From: Paracoccaceae bacterium
GTDB taxonomy: Bacteria; Pseudomonadota; Alphaproteobacteria; Rhodobacterales; Rhodobacteraceae
Assembly: GCA_022763485.1 (NCBI GenBank)
Contig: JALEGX010000161.1
Span: forward strand, 32,213-96,212
DNA length: 64,000 nt
Reading direction: 5' to 3'
Positions within the stretch are counted from its first letter, which is position 1; each line of letters begins with the position of its first letter. Shown one piece after another: positions 44,085 to 52,474 of the stretch. Both the position numbers and the translations under genes were made by a program. The notes beneath the pieces are model-generated. The model searched no databases. It saw nothing but the letters and a program-made list of their open reading frames with translations, and had not been told where the DNA came from.

Positions 44085-45104
44085 GTGTCCGTCTCTGGCC
44101 CGCCAAGTCTAGCCACGGTGTCCTCGCGCTTCGTTGATGATTGGCTGGACGGGCTGCGCACCTGCTGTACCGGCGATCAGCTGCCGTCCTTCCTGCACCG
44201 TTCCGGTATTGATTTCAGCAAGGGCAGGCTGTCGCACCGGGTGACGCTGGACCAGATCGTGCGCCTGTACCAGATCGCGGCGGTCGAAACGGGCGATGAA
44301 ATGACAGGGTTGTGGAGCCGCACCGTGCGCCCAAGAGCGCTGCAACATCTGCTCACTACGGTGCGCGAAGCCAGTTCACTGCCCTCGGCCCTGCACCGGT
44401 TTTCAACCTTCTGGAACCTGATCCTGGATGACTACAGGTTTGATCTGATCCAACAGAACGGCGGCAATGGCCTGCTGCTGACCCCCTGCACGGATACCCC
44501 GCCGCAAAGGTTCGGGCACATGCTGATCCTGAAGCTGGCGCATGGGTTGCTGTCCTGGCTTGCAGGCTATGAGGTGCCGGTGCGCGCGGTGCAGTTTGCC
44601 TTCCCCCGTCCTGCCTTTGCGCAGGATTATGCGGTGATCTTCCCGACCAAGGTCAGTTTCGAGGCCCCCTGTTCCGCGATCGCCTTCGACCTTGCCGACG
44701 TTGGGCCGCCGGGCGCACGCAGCAACGCGGAGGTGCACGCCTTTCTGAAACGCGCCCCGCGCGACTGGATCTTCACCAGCCTGCAGGAACACACACAGTC
44801 CCTGCGGGTAAGGGATTTTCTTTACCGCAACAGCTGGGAAGAATGCGATCTGGCCAGCGCGGCCGTCGCCATGAAGATCACCACAAGAACGCTCATCCGT
44901 CGGCTGGATGCGGAAAACACGTCCTTTCAGGCCATCAAGGATGGTTTGAGGCGGGACATCGCGATCCGGGATCTGCAAACCGGAGAAAAGAGCATCGAAG
45001 AGATTTCGCAGGACGTCGGTTTTTCATCCTCGGCGAATTTCCACCGGGCGTTTCGCCGTTGGACCGGGGAGCCACCCAGCTCCTATCGCAGGCCGACAGG
45101 CTGA
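44085..45104 (+). CDS. AraC-family regulator divergent from dmdC
   Basis: 339 aa, GTG start with GAGGAGG upstream. It has an N-terminal arabinose-binding-like sensor domain of the OruR/DUF type (about 20-200) and a C-terminal AraC HTH (about 240-335; SIEEISQDVGFSSSANFHRAFRRWTG). It is divergent from dmdC, so it is the natural candidate to regulate methylmercaptopropionate use, which would be a local regulator of the lower DMSP demethylation pathway. No experimental support can be given here. Confidence 0.85.
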   Translation: MSVSGPPSLATVSSRFVDDWLDGLRTCCTGDQLPSFLHRSGIDFSKGRLSHRVTLDQIVRLYQIAAVETGDEMTGLWSRTVRPRALQHLLTTVREASSLPSALHRFSTFWNLILDDYRFDLIQQNGGNGLLLTPCTDTPPQRFGHMLILKLAHGLLSWLAGYEVPVRAVQFAFPRPAFAQDYAVIFPTKVSFEAPCSAIAFDLADVGPPGARSNAEVHAFLKRAPRDWIFTSLQEHTQSLRVRDFLYRNSWEECDLASAAVAMKITTRTLIRRLDAENTSFQAIKDGLRRDIAIRDLQTGEKSIEEISQDVGFSSSANFHRAFRRWTGEPPSSYRRPTG

Positions 45105-45133
45105 TCCGCCGCAGACCCTATCGCCCCAACAGA

Positions 45134-45165
45134 AAAGGCCGCCCCGGATGGAGCGGCCTTTCCAA
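45134..45165. terminator. Bidirectional terminator between araC-type gene and rplT
   Basis: Stem AAAGGCCGC/GCGGCCTTT (45134-45142 with 45153-45161, 10-nt loop). It has T residues after it on the plus strand and AAAA before it, which give U residues on the minus strand. It serves both convergent genes. Confidence 0.8.
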
Positions 45166-45181
45166 ACTTTGGTCGAGCGGC

Positions 45182-45547
45182 TTAGGCAGCCAGAGCGGCC
45201 TGTGCCTTGGCAACGATTGCGCCGAATGCTTCGGGCTCGTGCACGGCCAGGTCGGCCAGAACCTTACGGTCCACTTCGATACCGGCCAGGTTCAGGCCGT
45301 TGATGAAGCGGGAGTAGGTCAGCGCTTCGTCGTGCGAGCGGACAGCAGCGTTGATCCGCTGGATCCACAGGGCGCGGAAGTTGCGCTTGCGGTTCTTGCG
45401 GTCACGGGTTGCATACTGGTTTGCCTTGTCGACGGCCTGACGGGCGACCTTGAAGGTGCTCTTGCGGCGGCCGTAGTAACCTTTGGCTGCCTTGATGACC
45501 TTCTTGTGACGGGCGTGAGTCGTGGTTCCACCTTTTACGCGGGACAT
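45182..45547 (-). CDS. rplT: 50S ribosomal protein L20
   Basis: 121 aa, normal length. [28 protein letters not shown] is the standard L20 N-terminus. L20 binds 23S rRNA early in large-subunit assembly and in many bacteria represses its own operon. It follows rpmI by 15 bp. In many bacteria infC lies upstream and pheS-pheT downstream; here infC is absent and pheS is 5.5 kb away. Confidence 0.98.
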   Translation of the reverse strand: MSRVKGGTTTHARHKKVIKAAKGYYGRRKSTFKVARQAVDKANQYATRDRKNRKRNFRALWIQRINAAVRSHDEALTYSRFINGLNLAGIEVDRKVLADLAVHEPEAFGAIVAKAQAALAA

Positions 45548-45562
45548 ATCTCAGATCTCCTC

Positions 45563-45763
45563 TTAGCGGTCGTAGGGCATGTAGCCCTTGACGATCTTTG
45601 CGTCCGGTGCGGACAGGGTGGTGGTGCCGCGGGCGTCACGGATGAATTTCTTGTGACGTTTGATCATGCCGTGGCGTTTGCCGGCCTGACCTGCGATGAC
45701 CTTGCCAGTCGCAGTCACTTTGAAGCGCTTCTTGGCGCTCGACTTCGTCTTCATTTTGGGCAT
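45563..45763 (-). CDS. rpmI: 50S ribosomal protein L35
   Basis: 66 aa from [21 protein letters not shown] (ATG at 45763, AAGGAG upstream); the 15-codon extension is not part of L35. Highly basic as expected. First gene of the rpmI-rplT pair. Confidence 0.98.
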   Translation of the reverse strand: MPKMKTKSSAKKRFKVTATGKVIAGQAGKRHGMIKRHKKFIRDARGTTTLSAPDAKIVKGYMPYDR

Positions 45764-45875
45764 TTCCGTCTCCTTATTCGTAGGTTCGCTACACACGCGA
45801 CTCGGCATGCCACTCCGGCCGGTCGCGCGAACAGGCCGTCCCTTTAGGCAATCATCCTGACTTAGGCAAGAGGGT

Positions 45876-46100
45876 TCAGGGCATCAGTTGCCGAATAACC
45901 CCAAAAAATACATCCGGGACCTGCGCAATGCTGTATCCACCCGGGTTTTGCGTCACCGCAAAGATGATCAGTCCGCCACCGATCAGAATCATCATCATCG
46001 GCGCACGGGGCGCGCGGCGATCACTCCAGGCTGAAATGATCGCAGGCAATGAGAAGAAAATGACGACAAGCCCCAACACCAGGGCCAGATCGGTGCTCAT
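45876..46100 (-). CDS. Small conserved membrane protein of unknown function
   Basis: 74 aa. Two hydrophobic segments are visible, about 5-25 ([20 protein letters not shown]) and about 34-50 ([16 protein letters not shown]), joined by a basic stretch SDRRAPRAP, so the loop is probably cytoplasmic. The frame has normal codon use for the region and lies between rpmI and pyk, 29 bp after pyk on the same strand. No function can be assigned. Confidence 0.65.
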   Translation of the reverse strand: MSTDLALVLGLVVIFFSLPAIISAWSDRRAPRAPMMMILIGGGLIIFAVTQNPGGYSIAQVPDVFFGVIRQLMP

Positions 46101-46129
46101 GAATACTTACCCCTAAAACCTGTAGCACC

Positions 46130-47575
46130 CTACTCCGGGTCGGTGCTGTAGATCAATCGTTCGTCACAGGGGGCAATGCGCAGGATGTTCGTGGTGCCCG
46201 GCACGTTGAAGGGCACGCCCGCCGTCACAACGATCTGATCGGTTTCACCGGCGAACCCTTCGGCGCGCGCGGCGCGGGCAGCGTTCACCACCGCGCCCTT
46301 GAAGCGCAGAAGCTCGGGCGTCATGACACAGTTGCAGCCCCAACTCAGGCACAAACGCCGCGCCGTATGTTCCACCGACGTCATGGCGATGATCGGCACG
46401 CTGGGACGTTCCCGCGCCGTCAACAGCGCCGTGGTGCCGCTTTGCGTGAAGCAGCAGATCACTTTGATATCGGTTTTTTCCGCAATCTCGCGGGCGGCTG
46501 CCACGATCCCGTCGGCAACAGTGGTGCCCTGTGCGGTCCGGGAGGCGCTGACGATTTGCCGATAGGTGGGATCGGCCTCTACCTCAATCGCAACCTGATT
46601 CATCGTGCTGACCGCTTCGATGGGATAGTGACCGGCCGCGGATTCCGCGCTCAGCATGATTGCATCGGTCCCCTCATAGATGGCCGTGGCCACATCCGAG
46701 ACCTCGGCCCGCGTTGGCATCGGGCTTTCGATCATGCTTTCCAGCATCTGGGTGGCCACGATCACCGGCTTGGCCGCCGCCCGGCATTTGCGCACCAGGC
46801 GCTTCTGGATCGGCGGAACGGCAGCGACGGGCAGTTCCACACCCAGATCACCGCGCGCCACCATGATCCCGTCAGAGGCATCCAGGATCTCTTCGAAGTT
46901 TTCGACCGCCTGCGGTTTTTCGACCTTGGACAGCACCGCCGCCCGGCCATCCGCCAGGGTTTTCGCCTCAAACACATCCTTGGCGCGCTGCACGAAGGAC
47001 AGCGCCAGCCAATCCACGCCCAGTTCACAAACGAACTCCAGATCGTCACGGTCCTTTTCCGACAGCGCCGCAAGGGGCAGCATGACATCAGGCACGTTCA
47101 CGCCCTTGCGGTTGGAGATGACGCCGCCGATTACCACCCGGCATTCGGCGAAATCGGACCCGCAGCTTTCCACCTGAAGGCGGATCTTGCCATCATTGAC
47201 CAGCAGCGAAGCACCGGGTTCCAGCGCCTCAAAAATCTCGGGATGTGGCAGGCAGACCCGCTGTTGCGTTCCCTCCGCCGCATCCAGATCCAGCCGGAAC
47301 GCGGCGCCTTCTTCCAGCATTTCCTCACCATTGGCAAAAACACCCACACGCAGCTTGGGCCCCTGCAGGTCCGCCAGAATGGCAATGGGGCTGTCCAGAT
47401 CCCGCTCGACGCGGCGAATGATCTGATGGCGCTCACGGATCTCGTCATGGGTACCGTGGGACATGTTCAGCCGGAACACATCCGCGCCCGCCTCATGCAA
47501 GGCACGGATGGTTTCATAGGAATTCGACGCGGGGCCGAGTGTGGCCACGATCTTCACATTTCTCAAACGCCGCAT
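46130..47575 (-). CDS. pyk: Pyruvate kinase
   Basis: 481 aa, usual length. Motifs: KIVATLGPASNSYETI at the start, FRLNMSHG, the active-site MVARGDLGVELP, KPVIVATQMLESM, and a C-terminal alpha/beta domain ending in VPFNVPGTTNILRI. It makes pyruvate and ATP from phosphoenolpyruvate. The gene is divergent from an N-formylglutamate amidohydrolase gene; a small membrane protein gene follows it. Confidence 0.97.
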   Translation of the reverse strand: MRRLRNVKIVATLGPASNSYETIRALHEAGADVFRLNMSHGTHDEIRERHQIIRRVERDLDSPIAILADLQGPKLRVGVFANGEEMLEEGAAFRLDLDAAEGTQQRVCLPHPEIFEALEPGASLLVNDGKIRLQVESCGSDFAECRVVIGGVISNRKGVNVPDVMLPLAALSEKDRDDLEFVCELGVDWLALSFVQRAKDVFEAKTLADGRAAVLSKVEKPQAVENFEEILDASDGIMVARGDLGVELPVAAVPPIQKRLVRKCRAAAKPVIVATQMLESMIESPMPTRAEVSDVATAIYEGTDAIMLSAESAAGHYPIEAVSTMNQVAIEVEADPTYRQIVSASRTAQGTTVADGIVAAAREIAEKTDIKVICCFTQSGTTALLTARERPSVPIIAMTSVEHTARRLCLSWGCNCVMTPELLRFKGAVVNAARAARAEGFAGETDQIVVTAGVPFNVPGTTNILRIAPCDERLIYSTDPE

Positions 47576-47704
47576 CTCGCGTCTCCTTTACTGCCCGTGC
47601 GCCAGCAATCAAATGTTATCGCAAACAGCGCCACTCGCGCTTATCGCCCAATTCCCTTTTACTGGCAACTCCCCTAAACCTGCGCCAAAACAGGTGACAT
47701 CCCC

Positions 47705-48442
47705 ATGACATATACGCCTTTCTATATTCACGGCGAAGATCGCCCATCCCGCTGGCTGATCACTTGTGATCACGCAACCAATACCGTCCCCCCCAGCGTC
47801 AATCACGGGGACCTTGGGCTGGCCCGTGAAGACATGGAACGCCACATCGCCTATGATGTAGGTGCCTATGAAGTATCCAAACATCTGGGGCAGATCCTGA
47901 ACGCACCGGTGATCGCCTCCAACTTCTCGCGTCTGGTGATCGACCCCAACCGGGGCGAAGATGATCCGACGCTGCTGATGAAGCTGTATGACGGGTCGAT
48001 CATCCCCGGCAACAGACACGCAGGTGCAGCAGAGCGCGAACGCCGACTTGAGCTGTGTTACCGGCCCTACCATCAGGCGCTGGCCCGGCTGGCCGCATTG
48101 CCCCATGTGGTGATTGTGTCCATCCACTCCTTCACGCGGCAGCTGCGCGGCCGCCCGCCAAGGCCTTGGGAGATCGGTATTCTGTATCCCGATCAGGAGC
48201 GGTTTTCCCCGCATCTGATTGCCAGGCTGCGCGAAGAACCCGATCTCTGCGTTGGCGAAAATGAGCCCTACACCGGCTATCTGCCCGGCGATGCGATCGA
48301 CAAACACGGCACATCGCATGGCCGCCCCAATACGCTGGTTGAGCTACGCAACGATCTGATCGCCGATCATGACGGACAGCGGGCCTGGGCTGAACGGCTG
48401 GCCCCGATCCTTGTGGACGCGCTGGACCGCTCCGGGCTTTGA
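47705..48442 (+). CDS. N-formylglutamate amidohydrolase-family protein
   Basis: 245 aa. FGase-family motifs: ITCDHATNTVPP near the N-terminus, SRLVIDPNRGEDDP, VSIHSFTRQL and the later RPNTLVELRNDLI. The family is a zinc-type peptidase-like hydrolase; members remove formate from N-formyl-L-glutamate in histidine degradation or act on related amides. No hut genes are near, so the true substrate is open. It is divergent from pyk. Confidence 0.85.
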   Translation: MTYTPFYIHGEDRPSRWLITCDHATNTVPPSVNHGDLGLAREDMERHIAYDVGAYEVSKHLGQILNAPVIASNFSRLVIDPNRGEDDPTLLMKLYDGSIIPGNRHAGAAERERRLELCYRPYHQALARLAALPHVVIVSIHSFTRQLRGRPPRPWEIGILYPDQERFSPHLIARLREEPDLCVGENEPYTGYLPGDAIDKHGTSHGRPNTLVELRNDLIADHDGQRAWAERLAPILVDALDRSGL

Positions 48443-48452
48443 ACGCCCAACT

Positions 48453-48483
48453 GTGGCACAAGGTCCCGGATGCCTTGTGCCAC
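48453..48483 (+). terminator. Perfect 11-bp stem-loop after N-formylglutamate amidohydrolase gene
   Basis: Arms GTGGCACAAGG and CCTTGTGCCAC with a 9-nt loop lie 11 bp past the stop codon. There is no U-tract. It also precedes the next gene by 50 bp, so it could act as an attenuator or processing site. Confidence 0.5.
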
Positions 48484-48532
48484 GGCCCTGTGCCCCCATG
48501 TGACATAGGACGCCTTGGCAAAGGAGGCAGAC

Positions 48533-48772
48533 ATGTCACAGGAGATGCTAACCACTTTTTTCGGCTGGATGAGCGTGATCAACATCGCGTTCCTGACGTT
48601 GGCAACCGTGTTGATGCTGGTCCTCAGGGATTGGGCCGTTGCCCTGCACAGCCGCATGTTCGGCGTATCGGAGGCCGACATTCGCACCGCGATCTACGGC
48701 TGGCTGGCGCACTACAAGATTGCGACGCTGGTTCTGTCGGTTGCGCCCTATCTGGCGCTCAAACTGATGTAG
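48533..48772 (+). CDS. Small conserved membrane protein (DUF6868-like)
   Basis: 79 aa from MSQEMLTTFFGWMSVIN (ATG at 48533, GGAGG five bases upstream). Two membrane segments: about 10-30 (WMSVINIAFLTLATVLMLVL) and about 60-78 (TLVLSVAPYLALKL). The form MFGVSEADIRTAIYGWLAHYKI between them is a recurring small-protein pattern in marine proteobacteria. The function is unknown. Confidence 0.72.
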   Translation: MSQEMLTTFFGWMSVINIAFLTLATVLMLVLRDWAVALHSRMFGVSEADIRTAIYGWLAHYKIATLVLSVAPYLALKLM

Positions 48773-48875
48773 ACCGGCGCGCGGCCTCTCTGCTTTGTGA
48801 GAGTGCCTTGGCCTTGCCACAAGCCGACGCGAGGGGTTACAAACCTCGCGCAAAACGAAAGCGGGAGCACGCGTG

Positions 48876-49190
48876 ATGGATACACAAACAGAAATCGAAT
48901 TGCAGGCTGCCGCATTCCGCCGCCTTCAGAAACACCTGATGGAAGATCGCACCGATGTGCAGAACATCGACCTGATGAACATGGCGGGGTTCTGTCGCAA
49001 CTGCCTGTCGCGCTGGTATCAGGAAGCGGCGAACGAAAAGGGCATCGACATGGACAAGACCGCCGCGCGCGAGATCTTCTATGGCATGACCATGGATGAG
49101 TGGAAGGCCAACTATCAGACCGATGCATCGCCGGAAAAGCAGGCCGCCTTCGAGGTCGCCTTCAAAGAGAACGTGACCGACAAATCCTGA
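48876..49190 (+). CDS. DUF1244-family protein
   Basis: 104 aa from the ATG at 48876 (a GTG lies immediately upstream; GGGAG precedes). Sequence blocks FRRLQKHL, DLMNMAGFCRNCLSRWYQEAANEKGI, and REIFYGMTMDEWKANYQ are those of the DUF1244 family of small soluble alpha-helical proteins found widely in proteobacteria. The invariant cysteines in FCRNCLSRW are present. The role is unknown. Confidence 0.88.
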   Translation: MDTQTEIELQAAAFRRLQKHLMEDRTDVQNIDLMNMAGFCRNCLSRWYQEAANEKGIDMDKTAAREIFYGMTMDEWKANYQTDASPEKQAAFEVAFKENVTDKS

Positions 49191-49215
49191 GCCTCAGACA
49201 GGGTTTGAGTTTTCC

Positions 49216-49249
49216 GGGCCTGGCATTGCTGCCGGGCCCATTTCTTTTC
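49216..49249 (+). terminator. Terminator after DUF1244 gene
   Basis: A 10-bp stem with one wobble (49216-49225 with 49230-49239, TTGC loop), followed by ATTTCTTTT. It lies 25 bp past the stop codon, between convergent genes. Confidence 0.75.
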
Positions 49250-49258
49250 GACCTCCGA

Positions 49259-50440
49259 TCAGCCAATCACCCCACGGGCGCGTAGTGCAGCCAGCTGTTC
49301 GACTGACACCTCAAGATCAGAGAGCACCGCATCGGTATGTTCCCCCGGTTTCGGTGGCGCCGAGCTGACCATCGGTCCATCCTGATCAAAAGCAAAACCT
49401 GCCGCCGCAAACCGTTGCCCTGCGACCTCCTGCACCACGCGGCGCGAGGCATATTGCTCCTCTTCCAACGCCGCCTCGACCGAGCGCACGCGGGCGGCTG
49501 GCACGTGATGCGCATTCAACAGATCTTCCCAGTGCTGCGCGTCTTGTGTGCGCAAGACCTCTGCCAGGAACGCGGCATCCTGGTCCCGGCGCGCGGCGAT
49601 CTCTGACCGGGGCAGCGCTTCGATCTCTGCCGCCGCCTTTTCATTGCCCAGCGCCCGCATCAGTGTGGCGTTCTGCCGGTTGGTATAGGCCCCCAGCATG
49701 ATCTGCCCGTTGGCTGTGTCATAACAGCTGTAGCCCGCCAGCGCCGGGTCCTGATTGCCATGCGGGCGCGGGGCGTTTCCGGTCTGCAGGGTTGTGAAGC
49801 TGTGCGAATTCATCAGCATCAGCGCACAGTCGGACATGGCGACGTCGATGAACCGCCCCTCCCCCGTCACCTGCCGCGCGTGCAGTGCGGCTGAAATCGC
49901 CAACGCGGCCTGTGCCCCGGTGCCATAGTCCACCATCGCAGGCCCCACCCGCACCGGCGCCGTATCGGGTGTGCCATTGCTGGCCATGATGCCGGAAAAC
50001 GCCTGGATCACGATGTCATAGGCCGGGTGATCCGCCTTTGGCCCGCTGTGCCCAAACCCACTGATCACGCAGAAGATCAACCGGGGGTTCAGCCCCTTCA
50101 GCCGATCATAGTCCAACCCCAACCGGTGCGCCGCCGGGCGGGTGTAATTCTGCACCACCACATCGGCGCTGCGCACCAGATCATCAAAGAGCGCGCGCCC
50201 GTCGGGATCCTTCAGATCCAGCAGCAACGATTTCTTGCCCGCCGCCTGCGCCTGAAAGTACAGCCCCATACCCGCGTCATTCGCTGCTGCATCCCCGCCT
50301 TCGTTGCGCGTCATGTCGGGCTGGCTCGGGGCTTCGATCTTGATCACCTCAGCGCCCAGAACACCCAACTGATAGGTGCAGAACGGCCCGGCAAAGACAT
50401 GGGTCAGATCCAGCACCCGGATCCCTTCGAATGGTCGCAT
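49259..50440 (-). CDS. CaiB/BaiF (family III) CoA-transferase, single domain
   Basis: 393 aa, standard length. IRVLDLTHVFAGPFCTYQLGVLGAEVIKIE at the N-terminus, the catalytic aspartate in AMVDYGTGA (D171), and GEGRFIDVAM. It moves CoA between an acyl-CoA and a carboxylate, forming an interlocked homodimer. It is not near the carnitine genes and stands alone, so the substrate is unknown; succinate, formate/oxalate or citramalate type donors are all possible. It precedes the D-amino acid transaminase terminator on the same strand. Confidence 0.87.
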   Translation of the reverse strand: MRPFEGIRVLDLTHVFAGPFCTYQLGVLGAEVIKIEAPSQPDMTRNEGGDAAANDAGMGLYFQAQAAGKKSLLLDLKDPDGRALFDDLVRSADVVVQNYTRPAAHRLGLDYDRLKGLNPRLIFCVISGFGHSGPKADHPAYDIVIQAFSGIMASNGTPDTAPVRVGPAMVDYGTGAQAALAISAALHARQVTGEGRFIDVAMSDCALMLMNSHSFTTLQTGNAPRPHGNQDPALAGYSCYDTANGQIMLGAYTNRQNATLMRALGNEKAAAEIEALPRSEIAARRDQDAAFLAEVLRTQDAQHWEDLLNAHHVPAARVRSVEAALEEEQYASRRVVQEVAGQRFAAAGFAFDQDGPMVSSAPPKPGEHTDAVLSDLEVSVEQLAALRARGVIG

Positions 50441-50536
50441 CAGCTTTCCTCCCGCAAGGAAAGGCTAGGAAAGCGGGTGTTTCAAAACTGATCCGAATCC
50501 GTCCGTAACCATGTCGTTTTCAAGCGACCACAAATG

Positions 50537-50561
50537 AAAAAGGCCGCCCAATGGGCGGCCT
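50537..50561 (-). terminator. Terminator of the dgcN-dgcA-transaminase unit
   Basis: A 9-bp stem AGGCCGCCC/GGGCGGCCT with an AAT loop (50541-50549 with 50553-50561), followed on the minus strand by TTTT. It is just downstream of the transaminase stop. Confidence 0.85.
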
Positions 50562-50582
50562 CTCAACAAGCTTTGGCGCGGA

Positions 50583-51443
50583 TCAGATCGCGGCTTTGCG
50601 GCTTTCATCCAGATAGATTTCGCGCAGGCGCTTGGCGATCGGACCAGGGGTGCCGTCGCCCAGCTGTGCGCCATCAATCTCAACCACCGGCATCACGAAG
50701 GCCGAAGCGGAGGTGGTGAAGGCTTCATCCGCTTCCTTCGCTTCATCGATGGTGAACAGGCGCTCTTCGATTTCCATCTGTGCCTCTTGCGCCATGCGCA
50801 GCACCGCCTTGCGGGTGATGCCATGCAGGATGTCATTGGACAGCGGACGGGTCACGATCTTGCCGTTCTTGACAAAATAGGCGTTGTTGCTGGTGCCTTC
50901 GGTGACATAGCCATCTTCGACCAGCCACGCGTCATCGCAACCGGCCTTCTTGGCCATCATCTTGCCCATCGACGGGTAGAGCAGCTGCACGGTCTTGATG
51001 TCGCGACGGCCCCAGCGGATGTCTTCGATCGAGATGACCTTGGCCCCCTTCTGGGCGGCCGGGCTGTCGGCCAGACCGGGCTTGTTCTGAGTAAACAGCA
51101 CCAGCGACGGCGGCGTGTCTTCGGACGGGAAGACGAAGTCCCGGTCCCCATCAGACCCACGCGAGACCTGCAGGTACACCAGGCCCTCTTCGATGCCATT
51201 CAGCTCCACCAGCTTGCGGTGGATGTCCAGCAGCTCTTCCTTGGTGCAGGGTGACGCCATGTCCAGCTCATCCAGCGAGCGCTGCAGGCGCACGGCATGA
51301 CCTTCGAAATCGATCAGCTTGCCATCCAGCACGCTGGTGACTTCGTACACCGCGTCGGCGAACAGAAAGCCACGGTCAAAGATCGAAACCTTGGCTTCGT
51401 TTTCCGGCAGGTATTCGCCATTCACATAAACGGTACGGGTCAT
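50583..51443 (-). CDS. D-amino acid transaminase
   Basis: 286 aa class IV PLP aminotransferase, usual length for D-alanine aminotransferase. MTRTVYVNGEYLPENEAKVSIFDRGFLFADAVYEV is the family N-terminus; the PLP lysine is in RRDIKTVQLL, and the EGTSNNAYFV block closes the cofactor site. It transfers the amino group between D-alanine, D-glutamate and their keto acids. The start lies 11 bp after dgcA, and together with dgcN this links the unit to D-glutamate use, for example from peptidoglycan. Confidence 0.9.
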   Translation of the reverse strand: MTRTVYVNGEYLPENEAKVSIFDRGFLFADAVYEVTSVLDGKLIDFEGHAVRLQRSLDELDMASPCTKEELLDIHRKLVELNGIEEGLVYLQVSRGSDGDRDFVFPSEDTPPSLVLFTQNKPGLADSPAAQKGAKVISIEDIRWGRRDIKTVQLLYPSMGKMMAKKAGCDDAWLVEDGYVTEGTSNNAYFVKNGKIVTRPLSNDILHGITRKAVLRMAQEAQMEIEERLFTIDEAKEADEAFTTSASAFVMPVVEIDGAQLGDGTPGPIAKRLREIYLDESRKAAI

Positions 51444-51454
51444 GGTCTGTCTCC

Positions 51455-52420
51455 TCAGCCCCAGAGTTCTGCCTTCGGCGGGTGCACCCCGGCGGCATCA
51501 AATGTCAAAGGTTCGTCGCGGTCTTCGGCCAACAGGAGCGGTCCGTCAAGGTCTGTTACCGCCGCGCCTTGCGCCACAAGCGTCGCGGGCGCCATCGCCA
51601 GCGAAGATCCGACCATGCAGCCGACCATCACCTGATAGCCCTGGGCCAGTGCTTCATCCCGCAGCATCAGCGCTTCGGTCAGGCCGCCGGTCTTGTCCAG
51701 CTTGATGTTCACCACATCATATTTGCCCTTCAGCTTGGGCAGGCTTTCCCGATCATGGCAGCTTTCATCAGCACAGACCGGCACCGGGCGGTCCATCCCG
51801 ATCAGCGCGTCATCTTCGCCTGCGGGCAGTGGCTGTTCGACCAGCTCAACGCCCAAACGCACCAGATGCGGGGCCAGATCGGCGTAGACTTCGGCCGACC
51901 AGCCTTCGTTCGCGTCGATGATGATCTTGGCGTCCGGAGCCCCCGCGCGCACGGCCTCAAGCCGCGGCATGTCATCCGGCGTGCCCAGCTTGATCTTCAA
52001 GAGCGGGCGTAAGGCGTTTTCTGCGGCCTGCTTTTGCATCGCCTCAGGCGTGTCCAGCGACAGGGTATAGGCGGTAATCTCCGGCCCGGGTGCGTCCAGC
52101 CCGGCCAGCTCCCACACGCGTTTGCCAGCCTGCTTCGCTTCCAGATCCCAAAGCGCACAATCCACAGCGTTGCGGGCGGCCCCGGCGGGCAGCAGCGATT
52201 GCAGCTCTTCGCGGGTGAAATCGGCGGGCAGCGCCTCGATCTCTGCGGTCACGCTGTCCAGCGTTTCGTTGTAGCGGGCATAGGGCACGCATTCGCCCCA
52301 TCCGGTCACACCGTCCTTTTCGACCTTCACGGTCAGAACCTTGGCTTCGGTGCGCGACCCGCGCGAGATGGTGAAGACCTGCGCCAGCTTGAAGACATCC
52401 GGCGTCACGGTGACGTTCAT
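51455..52420 (-). CDS. dgcA: N-acetyl-D-glutamate racemase (DgcA), enolase superfamily
   Basis: 321 aa from MNVTVTPDVF (ATG at 52420, AAAGGA six bases upstream); an ATG two codons earlier lies against the ribosome binding site. Enolase-superfamily barrel of the dipeptide-epimerase type: LKIKLG (KxK), metal ligands in IDANEGW, VEQPL and ADES, and the second base lysine in NIKLDKTGG. Next to dgcN, it matches the described marine D-glutamate pathway, in which DgcN acetylates D-glutamate and DgcA racemises N-acetyl-D-glutamate. L-Ala-D/L-Glu epimerase activity is the alternative. Confidence 0.83.
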   Translation of the reverse strand: MNVTVTPDVFKLAQVFTISRGSRTEAKVLTVKVEKDGVTGWGECVPYARYNETLDSVTAEIEALPADFTREELQSLLPAGAARNAVDCALWDLEAKQAGKRVWELAGLDAPGPEITAYTLSLDTPEAMQKQAAENALRPLLKIKLGTPDDMPRLEAVRAGAPDAKIIIDANEGWSAEVYADLAPHLVRLGVELVEQPLPAGEDDALIGMDRPVPVCADESCHDRESLPKLKGKYDVVNIKLDKTGGLTEALMLRDEALAQGYQVMVGCMVGSSLAMAPATLVAQGAAVTDLDGPLLLAEDRDEPLTFDAAGVHPPKAELWG

Positions 52421-52443
52421 ATCCATTCCTTTCGACGGAAAAA

Positions 52444-52465
52444 GGGCGTCTGTTGCCAGACGCCC
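52444..52465 (-). terminator. Internal terminator/attenuator between dgcN and dgcA
   Basis: A perfect 9-bp stem GGGCGTCTG/CAGACGCCC (4-nt loop), followed on the minus strand by TTTTTCC. It sits in the 54-bp gap inside an apparent operon, so it would reduce dgcA and transaminase expression relative to dgcN. Confidence 0.7.
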
Positions 52466-52474
52466 CCTTACAAA

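Noticed and set aside
49259..50440. Assigning the single-domain CaiB-family transferase to carnitine metabolism
   Set aside because: It is 33 kb from the carnitine genes with unrelated neighbours, and family III transferases act on many acids.
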